Source: CAWVSB01 sp046710535
GTDB lineage: Bacteria; Pseudomonadota; Gammaproteobacteria; Pseudomonadales; CAWVSB01
NCBI GenBank assembly: GCA_046710535.1
Contig: JBKEHH010000015.1
Location: forward strand, 7,518 to 71,517
Direction of reading: 5' to 3'
Length of the DNA stretch: 64,000 bases
Shown piece by piece: positions 55,635-64,000 of this stretch. The stretch's first letter is position 1. Every line of letters begins with the position of its first letter. The notes beneath the pieces are model-generated. The model did not search any database, was not told the origin of the DNA, and saw only the letters and a list, made by a program, of their open reading frames with translations. The translations under genes and the position numbers were made by a program.

Positions 55635-56228
55635 ATGAGTGAGCGCACTGCCACAGTTACCCGCAATACCAACGAAACGCAGATTTCCGTCACTGTTGAT
55701 TTGGACGGCAGCGGTATAGGAACGTTCAAAACAGGCGTACATTTTCTTGATCACATGCTTGATCAGATAGCGCGTCATGGTTTGTTTGATATTGACGTTG
55801 ACGCTAATGGCGACACTCACATTGATGATCACCACACGGTTGAAGACATTGGCATTACTTTAGGCCAAGCCTTTGCTAAAGCAGTGGGAGACAAAACCGG
55901 TATCTATCGTTATGGCCATGCTTATGTGCCATTAGACGAGGCAATGTCACGGGTGGTTATCGACTTGTCTGGACGTCCAGGCCTACAACTTAATTGCGAA
56001 TTCGTACGTGGCCGTATCGGCACCTTTGACGTGGACTTGTTTGGCGAGTTTTTTCAAGGCTTCGTTAACCATGCGGGCGTAACTCTGCACATAGACAACT
56101 TGCGTGGTGACAATGCGCATCATCAAGCTGAGACTATTTTTAAAGCCTTTGGCCGCGCGCTGCGGATGGCGGTGACGGCAGACGAGCGGATGGCTGGCAT
56201 AATGCCCAGCACTAAAGGGTCTTTATGA
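55635..56228 (+). CDS. hisB: Imidazoleglycerol-phosphate dehydratase
   Basis: Sixth step of histidine synthesis, monofunctional 197-residue form. Metal-binding HHT and DHMLDQ motifs are seen (FLDHMLDQIARHG, DDHHTVED, and later HNxRGDNAHHQAE). I start at ATG 55635 (MSERTATVTR) because GGAG lies 8 bases upstream; an earlier in-frame start at 55614 is not supported. It overlaps hisH by 4 bases. Confidence 0.97.
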   Translation: MSERTATVTRNTNETQISVTVDLDGSGIGTFKTGVHFLDHMLDQIARHGLFDIDVDANGDTHIDDHHTVEDIGITLGQAFAKAVGDKTGIYRYGHAYVPLDEAMSRVVIDLSGRPGLQLNCEFVRGRIGTFDVDLFGEFFQGFVNHAGVTLHIDNLRGDNAHHQAETIFKAFGRALRMAVTADERMAGIMPSTKGSL

Positions 56229-56884
56229 CAGCAGGTTCTTCCGTTGCCGTTATTGACTACGGCATGGGTAATTTACATTCTGTTGCCAAAGCGTTAGAAC
56301 TAGTTGGCGATGGGGTGCACGTTCAGGTGACTAGTGACCCTGCGGTGATCTTAGCCGCCGACCGGGTAATTTTACCCGGCGTTGGCGCAATTCGTGATTG
56401 CGTTGGTGAAATTAAACGCCGAGGTTTTGATGCGGTAGTGGCAAAAGTTATCGCTAGTGGCACGCCACTGTTAGGCATTTGCGTTGGCTTGCAGGCATTG
56501 ATGGACCATAGCGAAGAAAACAATGGCGTTGACTGTTTAGGCTTATTAGCTGGCAAGGTAAAGTTTTTTGGTAATGGCTTAGTGGACAGTGCTGGCGACA
56601 AGTTAAAAGTGCCGCATATGGGCTGGAATGAAGTAACCCACTCAGCGCATCCGTTGTGGGCAGGGATTGAGCAAGGTTGCCGGTTTTACTTTGTGCATAG
56701 CTACTATGTAGAGGCGGCCGATGACCAGCAGATTGCTGGCACCTGTAATTACCCAACAGCATTTTCAGTGGCACTGGCGCAAGACAATGTTTTTGCAGTA
56801 CAGTTTCACCCTGAAAAAAGTAGTACCGCTGGCCTTACTTTGTTGCATAATTTTTTAACGTGGGATGGCAAGTCTTCATCCTAG
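56225..56884 (+). CDS. hisH: Imidazole glycerol phosphate synthase, glutaminase subunit
   Basis: Class I glutamine amidotransferase of 219 residues feeding ammonia to HisF. Nucleophile Cys lies in GICVGLQAL, with the His-Glu pair in FHPEKS. The N-terminal VIDYGMGNLHSVAKAL is the family signature. ATGA overlap with hisB. Expected partner hisF lies two genes on. Confidence 0.97.
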   Translation: MTAGSSVAVIDYGMGNLHSVAKALELVGDGVHVQVTSDPAVILAADRVILPGVGAIRDCVGEIKRRGFDAVVAKVIASGTPLLGICVGLQALMDHSEENNGVDCLGLLAGKVKFFGNGLVDSAGDKLKVPHMGWNEVTHSAHPLWAGIEQGCRFYFVHSYYVEAADDQQIAGTCNYPTAFSVALAQDNVFAVQFHPEKSSTAGLTLLHNFLTWDGKSSS

Positions 56885-56922
56885 TTACTTTTTATCTTTG
56901 ACGAAAAAATAACGGAATTTCT

Positions 56923-57663
56923 ATGTTAATTATCCCTGCTATTGATTTAAAAGACGGCGAATGCGTGCGCCTGCGCCAAGGGCGGATGGATGATTCCACA
57001 GTGTTTTCAGATGACCCAGTAGCAGTTGCGGCCAAGTGGGTAGCCGCTGGCACTAAGCGTCTGCACTTGGTTGACTTGAACGGCGCTTTTGACGGCAAGC
57101 CAGTTAACGGTGAAGTAGTCACCGCGATTGCCAAGGCTTACCCCGCTTTGCCAATTCAAATAGGCGGCGGCATTCGTTCAATGCAAACTATAGAAGCTTA
57201 TTTAGCGGCGGGTGTTGAGTATTTAATTATTGGCACTAAAGCAGTTAAAGACCCTGACTTTGTGACCTTGGCCTGTAAAGAGTTTGAGGGTCATATTATT
57301 GTTGGGCTAGACGCACAAGACGGTTTAGTGGCAACCGATGGTTGGGCTGAAGTGTCTGATATACAAGCGTCTGAATTAGCCAAAAGATTTGAGCAAGACG
57401 GCGTATCTTCTATTGTGTACACCGACATTGCCCGTGACGGCATGATGCAAGGCGTTAATGTTGAACAGACTTTAGCGATGGCCCATGCCTCTAGCATTCC
57501 TATTATTGCCTCTGGCGGCATTACTAATATGGATGATATTACAGCGCTGTGTGAAGTGAGCGAGCAAGGTGTTTTGGGTGCTATTACTGGCCGTGCTATT
57601 TATGAAGGCACTTTAGATGTGCGTGAAGCGCAAGCTTACTGCGACAGTTTTCTTACTAAATAA
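56923..57663 (+). CDS. hisA: ProFAR isomerase (phosphoribosylformimino-AICAR isomerase)
   Basis: TIM-barrel isomerase of 246 residues. The phosphate-binding halves are visible (IPAIDLKDGECVRLRQG, IQIGGGIRS and IIASGGITN). Catalytic Asp residues lie in PAIDL and TDIARDG. In the usual hisBHAF order, 38 bases after hisH. Confidence 0.97.
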   Translation: MLIIPAIDLKDGECVRLRQGRMDDSTVFSDDPVAVAAKWVAAGTKRLHLVDLNGAFDGKPVNGEVVTAIAKAYPALPIQIGGGIRSMQTIEAYLAAGVEYLIIGTKAVKDPDFVTLACKEFEGHIIVGLDAQDGLVATDGWAEVSDIQASELAKRFEQDGVSSIVYTDIARDGMMQGVNVEQTLAMAHASSIPIIASGGITNMDDITALCEVSEQGVLGAITGRAIYEGTLDVREAQAYCDSFLTK

Positions 57664-57675
57664 TAGAGATTTTCC

Positions 57676-58449
57676 ATGGGTTTAGCCAAACGAATTATTC
57701 CTTGCTTAGATGTAGACAAAGGTCGCGTTGTTAAAGGCGTGCAGTTTGTCGACATTCGTGACGCCGGCGACCCAGTAGAAGTTGCCAAAAAATATAATGA
57801 GCAGGGCGCAGACGAAATAACTTTTTTAGATATTACTGCCAGCCATGAAGGCCGCGCCACAATGGTAGAAACCGTTGAGCGGATGGCTGACCAAGTATTT
57901 ATTCCGTTAACAGTTGGCGGTGGTATTCGTGAGCTAAGTGATATTCGCACCATGCTAAATGCCGGTGCTGACAAAATAGCGATTAATTCGGCAGCAATTT
58001 TTAACCCTGAATTTGTTCGTGAAGCGGCCGCTAAGCTTGGTTCGCAATGTATTGTTATTGCCATTGACGCAAAGCAAGTAAGTACTGAAGGCGAGGTGCC
58101 TCGTTGGGAAATATTTACCCACGGCGGGCGCAAGCCTACTGGCATAGATGCTATTGAGTGGGCTATAAAGATGGCCGACTTTGGCGCCGGTGAAATACTA
58201 TTAACCAGCATGGATAGAGACGGCACTAAAAATGGCTTTGATTTAGAGTTAGTTGCTGCAGTGTGTGATGCTGTGCCGGTGCCCGTTATTGCTTCCGGCG
58301 GTGTTGGTAATTTGCAACATTTGGTTGACGGCGTAAAGCTGGGTAAAGCTGACGCCGTGTTAGCTGCCAGTATTTTTCACTTCGGCGAGCACACCATTCC
58401 TGAGGCCAAAGCGTTTATGGCTGCTCAGGGAGTAGAGATTCGCCTGTAG
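57676..58449 (+). CDS. hisF: Imidazole glycerol phosphate synthase, cyclase subunit
   Basis: TIM-barrel cyclase of 257 residues; with HisH it makes IGP and AICAR. Signatures are KRIIPCLDVDKGRVVKGVQF (catalytic D11), LTVGGGIREL and TSMDRDGTKNGFD (second catalytic Asp) and VIASGGVGN. Its last 35 bases overlap the 3' end of the converging ctp gene. Confidence 0.97.
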   Translation: MGLAKRIIPCLDVDKGRVVKGVQFVDIRDAGDPVEVAKKYNEQGADEITFLDITASHEGRATMVETVERMADQVFIPLTVGGGIRELSDIRTMLNAGADKIAINSAAIFNPEFVREAAAKLGSQCIVIAIDAKQVSTEGEVPRWEIFTHGGRKPTGIDAIEWAIKMADFGAGEILLTSMDRDGTKNGFDLELVAAVCDAVPVPVIASGGVGNLQHLVDGVKLGKADAVLAASIFHFGEHTIPEAKAFMAAQGVEIRL

Positions 58450-59818
58450 GCGCATCAACTTCTAGCTCTGCCATTGCTTGTTCAATTTTAGCTTCTGCCA
58501 ACTGAATTTTGCCTTGGTTAATTATATGTAAACCTTTGAGTAAGGTTAGTGCTTCATATAATTGATTGTCACGTTGCAACAGTGACTCTTGTTGCTCTTT
58601 ATCTTTAGCGCGGTCTTTACCTTTACTTTCTTCTTTGCCACTGGCGTTTTTCAAGTGACCAGACAAATCTGCTTCGGTAAAGTTACGGCCGTTAATGACT
58701 TCTATTTTGGCGCGCGCTACTTCTATATCAGGTTTTATTCCCAGGGCTTGAATTGAACGGCCTTCGGGGGTGAAATACAACGCGGTAGTAAGTTTTATGG
58801 CGTGGTCTTCGCTGACTTGAATAACTGCTTGCACTGAACCTTTACCAAAGCTGTCGGTACCCATAATGACGGCGCGTTTATGGTCTTGTAAGCTGCCGGC
58901 GACAATTTCTGAGGCTGAGGCGGAACCACCGTTAATAAGTACAACCACCGGCACACCACCGCTAATGTCACCGTCGGCGGCAAATAGGTCAGAGCGGTCA
59001 GCCGAGCTGCGGCCTTCGGTGTAAACCACTAGACCACCGTCTTGCACTGCTTCAGCAACTTCTGCGGCGGCTGTCAGTACGCCGCCAGGGTTGTTGCGCA
59101 AGTCGAGCACTATACCGTGTAATTCTTGCTCTTCGTCTAAAAATTTCTGGATAGCGGCTTTGGTTTCATCGCCGGTTTTGCCTTGAAACTGAGCAATACG
59201 AATATAAGCAAAACCCGGCTCTAAGGCTCGCGAGCGCACGCTAGGGACTTTAATAATGTCACGCACCACGGTAATTGTTTTGGGGCTGTTACTACCTTCG
59301 CTAACCACTTCTATGTCTAATTTGGTGCCAGGCTCGCCGCGCATAACATCTATTGACTCCTCTATGCTCATGCCGCGCACACTTTCGCCATCAAGTTTGA
59401 GAATGATATCGCCTGCTTGGATGCCGGCTTTTTTTGCGGGTGAGTCGTCGATGGGGGTGACTATTCGAATAAAGCCGCCGTCTTGATCGATCTCAATCCC
59501 CAATCCGCCAAACTCACCGGAGGTGTCTTCCTGTAATTCTTCAAATTCTTTTGGCTCTAAATAGCTAGAGTGAGGGTCAAGGCCTGTAAGCATGCCATGA
59601 ATGGCTAAGTCGAATAATTCTTGATCGCTAACTTCTTCAACATAATGTTTGCGTATATGGGTAAACGCGTCTGTAAAACGACGCAGCTCTAGCAGGGGTA
59701 CTCGGCTGTTTTGCTCGCTAGCTATGTCGTCGTTGCTGCTTTGCTCAGCGCTTGCTACCGGCGCTATTATGCATAGCAAGGTTACCGAGGTGATTACACT
59801 TTTACATAAATAATTCAT
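58415..59818 (-). CDS. ctpA: Carboxyl-terminal processing protease (S41)
   Basis: Periplasmic serine protease of 467 residues with signal peptide (SVTLLCIIAPVASA), a PDZ domain at about 100-175 and the S41 core. The Ser-Lys dyad is S301 in GGSASASE and K326 in FGKGSVQ, 25 apart as in Tsp. The C-terminal region (KGKDRAKDKEQQ) is charged. In Pseudomonas the equivalent CtpA degrades cell-wall hydrolases. It is followed by envC-like murein biology genes upstream, fitting that role. Confidence 0.95.
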   Translation of the reverse strand: MNYLCKSVITSVTLLCIIAPVASAEQSSNDDIASEQNSRVPLLELRRFTDAFTHIRKHYVEEVSDQELFDLAIHGMLTGLDPHSSYLEPKEFEELQEDTSGEFGGLGIEIDQDGGFIRIVTPIDDSPAKKAGIQAGDIILKLDGESVRGMSIEESIDVMRGEPGTKLDIEVVSEGSNSPKTITVVRDIIKVPSVRSRALEPGFAYIRIAQFQGKTGDETKAAIQKFLDEEQELHGIVLDLRNNPGGVLTAAAEVAEAVQDGGLVVYTEGRSSADRSDLFAADGDISGGVPVVVLINGGSASASEIVAGSLQDHKRAVIMGTDSFGKGSVQAVIQVSEDHAIKLTTALYFTPEGRSIQALGIKPDIEVARAKIEVINGRNFTEADLSGHLKNASGKEESKGKDRAKDKEQQESLLQRDNQLYEALTLLKGLHIINQGKIQLAEAKIEQAMAELEVDAPTGESLLPEQP

Positions 59819-59866
59819 TGCATTGCCTTGGTATGGTTAACAGGATGAGACAGTATATTAACGCTA

Positions 59867-61021
59867 TTATTTGATCCAGTATTTAGGATTAATTGCCTTA
59901 CCATTATGTCTGATCTCGAAATACAGCGCTGGTTCCATTTGGCCGCCGCTTGAGCCTAGCGTTGCCAGTGGCTCGCCAGCTCGGACCCAGTCGCCGGTTT
60001 CTCTTAGTAAGCTTTCATTATGAGCATAAAGGCTCATGTAGTCTTCGCCGTGGTCGACAATAATTAATAAACCAGAGCTGCCAAACCAGTCGGCAAATAC
60101 TATACGGCCATGATGTATTGCACGCACATTGTTACCCGGCTTAGCTTTAAGTGTAACGCCTTGCCAGCGCATACCACCTTGGGTACGAGGCGTACCAAAG
60201 CTATTACTAATGCGGCCAAGCACTGGCCACTTCATTTGGCCTTTGCGCTCGGCAAAGTCTTTATAATCGGCCGGTAGTTTTAAATTAGCGACGGCTTCTT
60301 CAACCGCTTTTAATAGTTTTTCTAAGCGGGTACGCTCTTTTTCAGCATCGCTAAGTTGCGCGCCTTTAGTTGTAATAGTGGCATTAAGGGCAGCAATAGC
60401 GTCTTCACGTATTGAACGTTCTTGTTCTAGGCTAGCGTATTGTTTGTCTAAATCACCTTGACTATCTTCAAGCCTAGTTTTCTCTTCAATAATTGTAGGC
60501 TCAAGGCTATTCAGTTCAGTGATGGTTGCGGCAAACTCGGTCATCAGTGAAATGCGCGCTTTGTTAAAGTAATCTAAATATGTAATTGCCCGATTAACTT
60601 TGGCGGGATCTTCTTGGTTAAGAATAACTTTAATTTTTTTCTGCCGGCCTAATTGATAGGCTATTCGAATCTGTTGAGCAATCAGTGTTTGTTGTTTGTT
60701 ACTTTCTTGTTGTAATTTCTGTTGGCGTTGCTTTAAGCTTTCAAGCAGTTTTTGTTGGCGGATAATTTGGCCTTTTATAGCCGAAATTTTGCGACCAATT
60801 TTGCCAATGGCAAGCTCGCTGCGTTTTAATGCCTTTTTAAATTGCGCACGCTGACCTTTGTATTGTTCTAGTGACGACTTTAGTAGTGAAATATCTTTTT
60901 GCAGTTTGGCTAAATCAGCGGGGCTTACTTCTTTGGCAAATGTTGGGCTGCTAAAAATTAACAATGCTATTAGGCAAAGCAAACATTGCATTAAGATATT
61001 TTTAGTAGTGATCAAGTGCAT
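59867..61021 (-). CDS. envC: Murein hydrolase activator EnvC (LytM domain)
   Basis: A 384-residue periplasmic protein. After the signal peptide (ending SSPTFAKE) there is a long coiled coil (about 33-250, rich in K, Q and L), then a LytM/M23 domain (about 270-384). The metal site is degenerate: HxGxD is replaced by RWQGV and the usual H of HFEIR by Tyr (LYFEIRH). That is typical of EnvC-type activators of amidases rather than true peptidases. Next to gpmI (3-base gap). Confidence 0.94.
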   Translation of the reverse strand: MHLITTKNILMQCLLCLIALLIFSSPTFAKEVSPADLAKLQKDISLLKSSLEQYKGQRAQFKKALKRSELAIGKIGRKISAIKGQIIRQQKLLESLKQRQQKLQQESNKQQTLIAQQIRIAYQLGRQKKIKVILNQEDPAKVNRAITYLDYFNKARISLMTEFAATITELNSLEPTIIEEKTRLEDSQGDLDKQYASLEQERSIREDAIAALNATITTKGAQLSDAEKERTRLEKLLKAVEEAVANLKLPADYKDFAERKGQMKWPVLGRISNSFGTPRTQGGMRWQGVTLKAKPGNNVRAIHHGRIVFADWFGSSGLLIIVDHGEDYMSLYAHNESLLRETGDWVRAGEPLATLGSSGGQMEPALYFEIRHNGKAINPKYWIK

Positions 61022-61024
61022 CGG

Positions 61025-62578
61025 CTAGTTTAACCGCAGCAGAGACTGGCCCGTCATCTCGGTGGGTTGGGCTAAGTCCAGTAGCATTAGCATAGTTGGC
61101 GCTACATCGCAGAGGCGACCGCTAGTGGTTTGCATGCTAACACTGCGGTTGCCAACATAGATAAACGGCACCTGTTCGGTAGTGTGCTGAGTATGTTTTT
61201 CCTGGTTACCGTCAACCATCTGCTCGCAGTTGCCGTGGTCGGCAGTCACTAGGCATTCGCCGTCGGCGGCTAACACTGCTTCGCTAACGCGACGCACACT
61301 TTCGTCTATTGCTTCAGCAGCTTTCATGGCAGCGGCAAAATTGCCGGTGTGGCCAACCATGTCACCGTTGGCATAGTTACAAATGATGACGTCATAGCGT
61401 TTGTTGGTGATTGCATCGACTAAATTGTCGGTAACTTCTGGCGCGCTCATTTCTGGTTGTAGGTCGTAGGTGGCCACGTCAGGTGAGTTAATTAAGATCC
61501 GCTGTTCACCGTTAAATAGTTCTTCGCGCCCGCCGCTAAAAAAGAAAGTTACATGAGCGTATTTTTCAGTTTCAGAAATTCTTAACTGGCTGAGATTTTG
61601 GCTTTCTAAATATTCGCCTAATACATTGCTTAAATGCGCGGTAGGGTAGGCAATAGTTGAGTTAATATTGGCAGCGTATTCGGTGATACTGACAAAATCT
61701 GCTAGCGCAGGAATAGCTTTGCGTTCGAAGCCGTTAAAGCCTGGCTCAATAAAGGCGCGAGTTAATTCACGGGCGCGGTCTGAGCGGAAGTTTAAAAACA
61801 ATACGGCATCGCCGTCTTTAATATTCGCGCTAGCTTGACCGTCGGCTTGGATGACGGTGGGCTCGACAAATTCGTCGTCTTCATTGCGGGCATAGGCGTT
61901 GGCTAAAGCATCGCTCGCATTGGCTGCGCTAAAGGGCGCTTCGCCAAGGGTTAGCATGTCGTAGGCGCGCTGTACGCGGTTCCAGCGGTTGTCTCGGTCC
62001 ATCGCGTAATAGCGGCCAACAACTGTCGCTATGCGGCCACATTGGTGTTTGGCAAATGCTTCATCGGCTGCTTGCAGTGACGCCAGGGCACTGCGTGGCG
62101 GGGTATCACGACCATCTAAAAAGGCATGTAAATAGACTTTTTTGCAGCCACGTTTAGCGGCTAGTTTAATGGCAGCAATAATGTGGCGTTGGTGGCTGTG
62201 GACGCCGCCGGGCGACATTAGGCCGAATAAATGAAGCGCGCCGTCGTTGGCCATGGCTTTATCTACTGCGCCAGTTAAGGCAGAGTTTTGGTAAAAACCG
62301 CCATCGTCAATATCTTTATCGATACGGGAGATGTTTTGATAAATAATGCGGCCAGCGCCTAGGCTCATGTGGCCAACTTCTGAATTACCCATTTGGCCGT
62401 CGGGTAAACCGACGTCTAGCCCCGATGCGGAGACAGTGGTTTGCGGTGCATTAGCCCGCAAGTTGTCCCAATAAGGCGTGTTGGCATGAAAAATCGCGTT
62501 ATGTTCTGGTTCATCGCGCTGCCCCCAGCCATCTAAAATCAGCAGAACCAGTGGTTTTTTGCGGTTTGAGCTTGTCAT
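61025..62578 (-). CDS. gpmI: 2,3-bisphosphoglycerate-independent phosphoglycerate mutase
   Basis: Mn-dependent glycolytic mutase of 517 residues. Alkaline-phosphatase-fold signatures include LLILDGWGQR (metal Asp), the phosphorylated Ser S66 in GQMGNSEVGH, HLFGLMSPGGVHSHQ and LVTADHGNCEQM. It is first in the gpmI-envC-ctp run on the minus strand and divergent from the rhodanese gene with 187 bases between. Confidence 0.97.
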   Translation of the reverse strand: MTSSNRKKPLVLLILDGWGQRDEPEHNAIFHANTPYWDNLRANAPQTTVSASGLDVGLPDGQMGNSEVGHMSLGAGRIIYQNISRIDKDIDDGGFYQNSALTGAVDKAMANDGALHLFGLMSPGGVHSHQRHIIAAIKLAAKRGCKKVYLHAFLDGRDTPPRSALASLQAADEAFAKHQCGRIATVVGRYYAMDRDNRWNRVQRAYDMLTLGEAPFSAANASDALANAYARNEDDEFVEPTVIQADGQASANIKDGDAVLFLNFRSDRARELTRAFIEPGFNGFERKAIPALADFVSITEYAANINSTIAYPTAHLSNVLGEYLESQNLSQLRISETEKYAHVTFFFSGGREELFNGEQRILINSPDVATYDLQPEMSAPEVTDNLVDAITNKRYDVIICNYANGDMVGHTGNFAAAMKAAEAIDESVRRVSEAVLAADGECLVTADHGNCEQMVDGNQEKHTQHTTEQVPFIYVGNRSVSMQTTSGRLCDVAPTMLMLLDLAQPTEMTGQSLLRLN

Positions 62579-62765
62579 GGGTACTCACATCATTGATTTA
62601 GGTGGTTTGTTGGCAAACAAGGCGAAGATTTTACCCCTTGGCGCAGTTTATGGCTATTAGGTTGGCTAAAAACTGGGCAAAAGGTTTAGCCTAGGTTGGC
62701 AGCCGTGTATACTTGCAACGCTTTTTTTAGCTCCCAGTGTTGGTAGCTTTCGTTTTGGAGTTTTC

Positions 62766-63185
62766 ATGGAACTGTTTTTACAATTTGTTAGCTACAACTG
62801 GTATTGGTTTGGCTTAATCGCATTGCTAATAAGTGGCTTAATGCACTATGAGGGTAAAAAGGCTGGCCCGCAGATCAGCACTAACGAGCTAACCACTTTG
62901 GTGAATAAGCAAGCCGGTGTGGTGTTAGACGTTCGTCCCGCCGCAGAATTTAAGACTGGCCACATAGTTGATGCAATTAATATCCCGTCGACAGTCATTG
63001 CTACCCGTAAGGCGGAGCTTGAAAACAAGAAAGACACCCCCATTGTTATTGTCTGTAAAATGGGTCAACACTCTGCCACCGTAGGTAGAACCTTGCGCGC
63101 AGATGGTTTTACTCAGGTTTATCGCTTGTCTGGTGGTATTAGCGAGTGGGTAGCTTCGCAGTTGCCGCTGGTTAAAAGCAAATAG
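62766..63185 (+). CDS. Membrane-anchored rhodanese-like protein
   Basis: A 139-residue protein with an N-terminal TM helix (YWFGLIALLISGLMHY) and a single rhodanese domain (about 45-135). The catalytic loop is CKMGQHS with the persulfide Cys. Sulfur-transfer or thiol redox role at the membrane. It leads into grxC and secB, the conserved order in pseudomonads. Confidence 0.93.
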   Translation: MELFLQFVSYNWYWFGLIALLISGLMHYEGKKAGPQISTNELTTLVNKQAGVVLDVRPAAEFKTGHIVDAINIPSTVIATRKAELENKKDTPIVIVCKMGQHSATVGRTLRADGFTQVYRLSGGISEWVASQLPLVKSK

Positions 63186-63214
63186 TTAAACGAATATTAA
63201 ATGCTAGGTTTATC

Positions 63215-63478
63215 ATGTCAGCAGTAATTATGTACACCACACCCTATTGCCCATATTGTATGCGCGCTAAAGACTTGTTTAATAGCAAGGGCATTGCTTA
63301 TGAAGATATTGATGTGGCGGCGAAGCCAGAATTAAGAAGTGAAATGATGGAGCGTAGCGGTCAGCGCACGGTTCCACAAATTTGGATTAACGAGCAACAC
63401 GTAGGCGGGTTTACCGATTTATATGCTTTGGATGTGCAAGGTAAATTAGATGGTGTTCTGGCTAGGCAAGTTGATTAA
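63215..63478 (+). CDS. grxC: Glutaredoxin 3
   Basis: An 87-residue glutathione-dependent oxidoreductase with the CPYC active site (TTPYCPYCMRA), cis-Pro in TVPQIWI and the GG motif HVGGFTDL that binds glutathione. It starts 30 bases after the rhodanese gene and 45 bases before secB. Confidence 0.97.
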   Translation: MSAVIMYTTPYCPYCMRAKDLFNSKGIAYEDIDVAAKPELRSEMMERSGQRTVPQIWINEQHVGGFTDLYALDVQGKLDGVLARQVD

Positions 63479-63523
63479 AAACTAGAACTATAAAACTCAA
63501 ATAGTATAAACGAGGAAGTCAAA

Positions 63524-64000
63524 ATGGCTGAAGAAACACCAACTGCAGCAGTAGCAACAGAAGCACCAACCGATGAAAGAAAGTTTGCTTTGCAGCGTAT
63601 ATTTATTAAAGACGTTTCTTTTGAAAACCCTCGTGGCGTAGCCGCATTTAAAGGCGAGTGGAAACCAGAAGTAAATCTAGATCTAAATATGGCTAGAAAT
63701 CCAATTGACGAGTTCAACTGGGAAGTTCTTTTAAGCTTAACCATTACTGTTAAAAACGCTGACGAAACAGCCTTTTTGGTTGAAGTGCACCAAGGCGGCG
63801 TGTTCTTGTGTGATGGCTTAGACGAAGATCAAACTCGCCAAGTGCTAAACACAGTAGCGGCGAATATTTTGTTCCCTTATGCCCGTGAAGCGGTAGATAA
63901 CTTGGTAGTTAAAGGTGGTTTTCCTCCGCTGCAAGTGGCGCCAATTAACTTTGACGCTTTGTATCAACAAGCACTAGTGCAAAAGCAAGCAAAAGAAGCT
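63524..64000 (+). CDS. secB: Protein-export chaperone SecB (cut by window end)
   Basis: Homotetrameric chaperone keeping preproteins unfolded for SecA. The 159 codons present show the family core FALQRIFIKDVSFENP, VHQGGVFLCDG and NILFPYAREAVDNLV, then GGFPPLQVAPINFDALYQQ. A GAGGAAG site lies 5 bases before the ATG. Only the extreme C-terminus is missing. Confidence 0.97.
   Translation, partial: MAEETPTAAVATEAPTDERKFALQRIFIKDVSFENPRGVAAFKGEWKPEVNLDLNMARNPIDEFNWEVLLSLTITVKNADETAFLVEVHQGGVFLCDGLDEDQTRQVLNTVAANILFPYAREAVDNLVVKGGFPPLQVAPINFDALYQQALVQKQAKEA

Overview
The window looks like a chromosomal segment of a marine gammaproteobacterium of the Pseudomonas/Cellvibrionales type (my guess is a Spongiibacteraceae or Dasania-like lineage). 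This is inferred from gene content and conserved order: hslO-hslR-yrfG beside pckA with divergent nudE-cysQ; asmA-mutY-yggX-tRNA-Phe; hisB-hisH-hisA-hisF followed by ctp, envC, gpmI, a rhodanese gene, grxC and secB. No sequence search was possible, so every family call rests on motifs, length and neighbourhood.

Layout. (1) 1-7.4 kb is accessory and decaying. It holds an outer-membrane barrel protein, a proB remnant, an aldehyde dehydrogenase with a TetR-type operator, an alternative oxidase, a YD-repeat fragment, a lipoprotein, a gene broken by two opposite frameshifts and a possible transposase tail. Two 53-bp direct repeats bracket 0.87-4.4 kb. (2) 7.4-30.7 kb is mostly intact: a GNAT, HflX, an RND efflux pair, an esterase-like lipoprotein, a two-subunit molybdenum hydroxylase, a DUF808 protein, pckA, the hslO/hslR/yrfG group, nudE-cysQ and a SulP transporter. 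Then comes a cluster with an NTF2-like gene carrying a stop codon, a probable halohydrin dehalogenase, a glycerophosphodiesterase and a frameshifted D-aminoacylase-type amidohydrolase. (3) 30.7-32.3 kb is a recombination scar: an MscS gene and an MFS gene, head to head, both lose their 5' ends at the same point. (4) 32.3-44.6 kb has a GST, a class V aminotransferase, plsB, dead OsmC and AraC genes, DUF3127, a cupin, a methyltransferase, a kinase-like protein and a TPR-sulfotransferase. (5) 44.6-51.8 kb is an island-like block between copies of the tRNA-Phe 3' end, its terminator and a hairpin-rich repeat. It carries a pseudoazurin, a small inverted-repeat element, PhoD, a TonB-dependent receptor behind a good Pho-box candidate, and a dead IS3-type element. 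(6) 51.7-64 kb is core: tRNA-Phe, yggX, mutY, asmA, hisBHAF, ctp, envC, gpmI, rhodanese, grxC and secB (cut by the window end).

Genes likely to work together: the MFP and RND permease; the [2Fe-2S] and molybdopterin subunits; the TonB receptor and PhoD, which together suggest scavenging of organic phosphate under phosphate limitation; and hisBHAF. The observations I rate highest are the halohydrin dehalogenase motif pair at 27.8 kb, the Pho-box/TonB/PhoD cassette, and the tRNA-Phe-linked repeats. I found no CRISPR array, prophage, rRNA or intact transposon. At least eight genes are broken, so either this genome is shedding accessory DNA or some single-base indels are sequencing errors.
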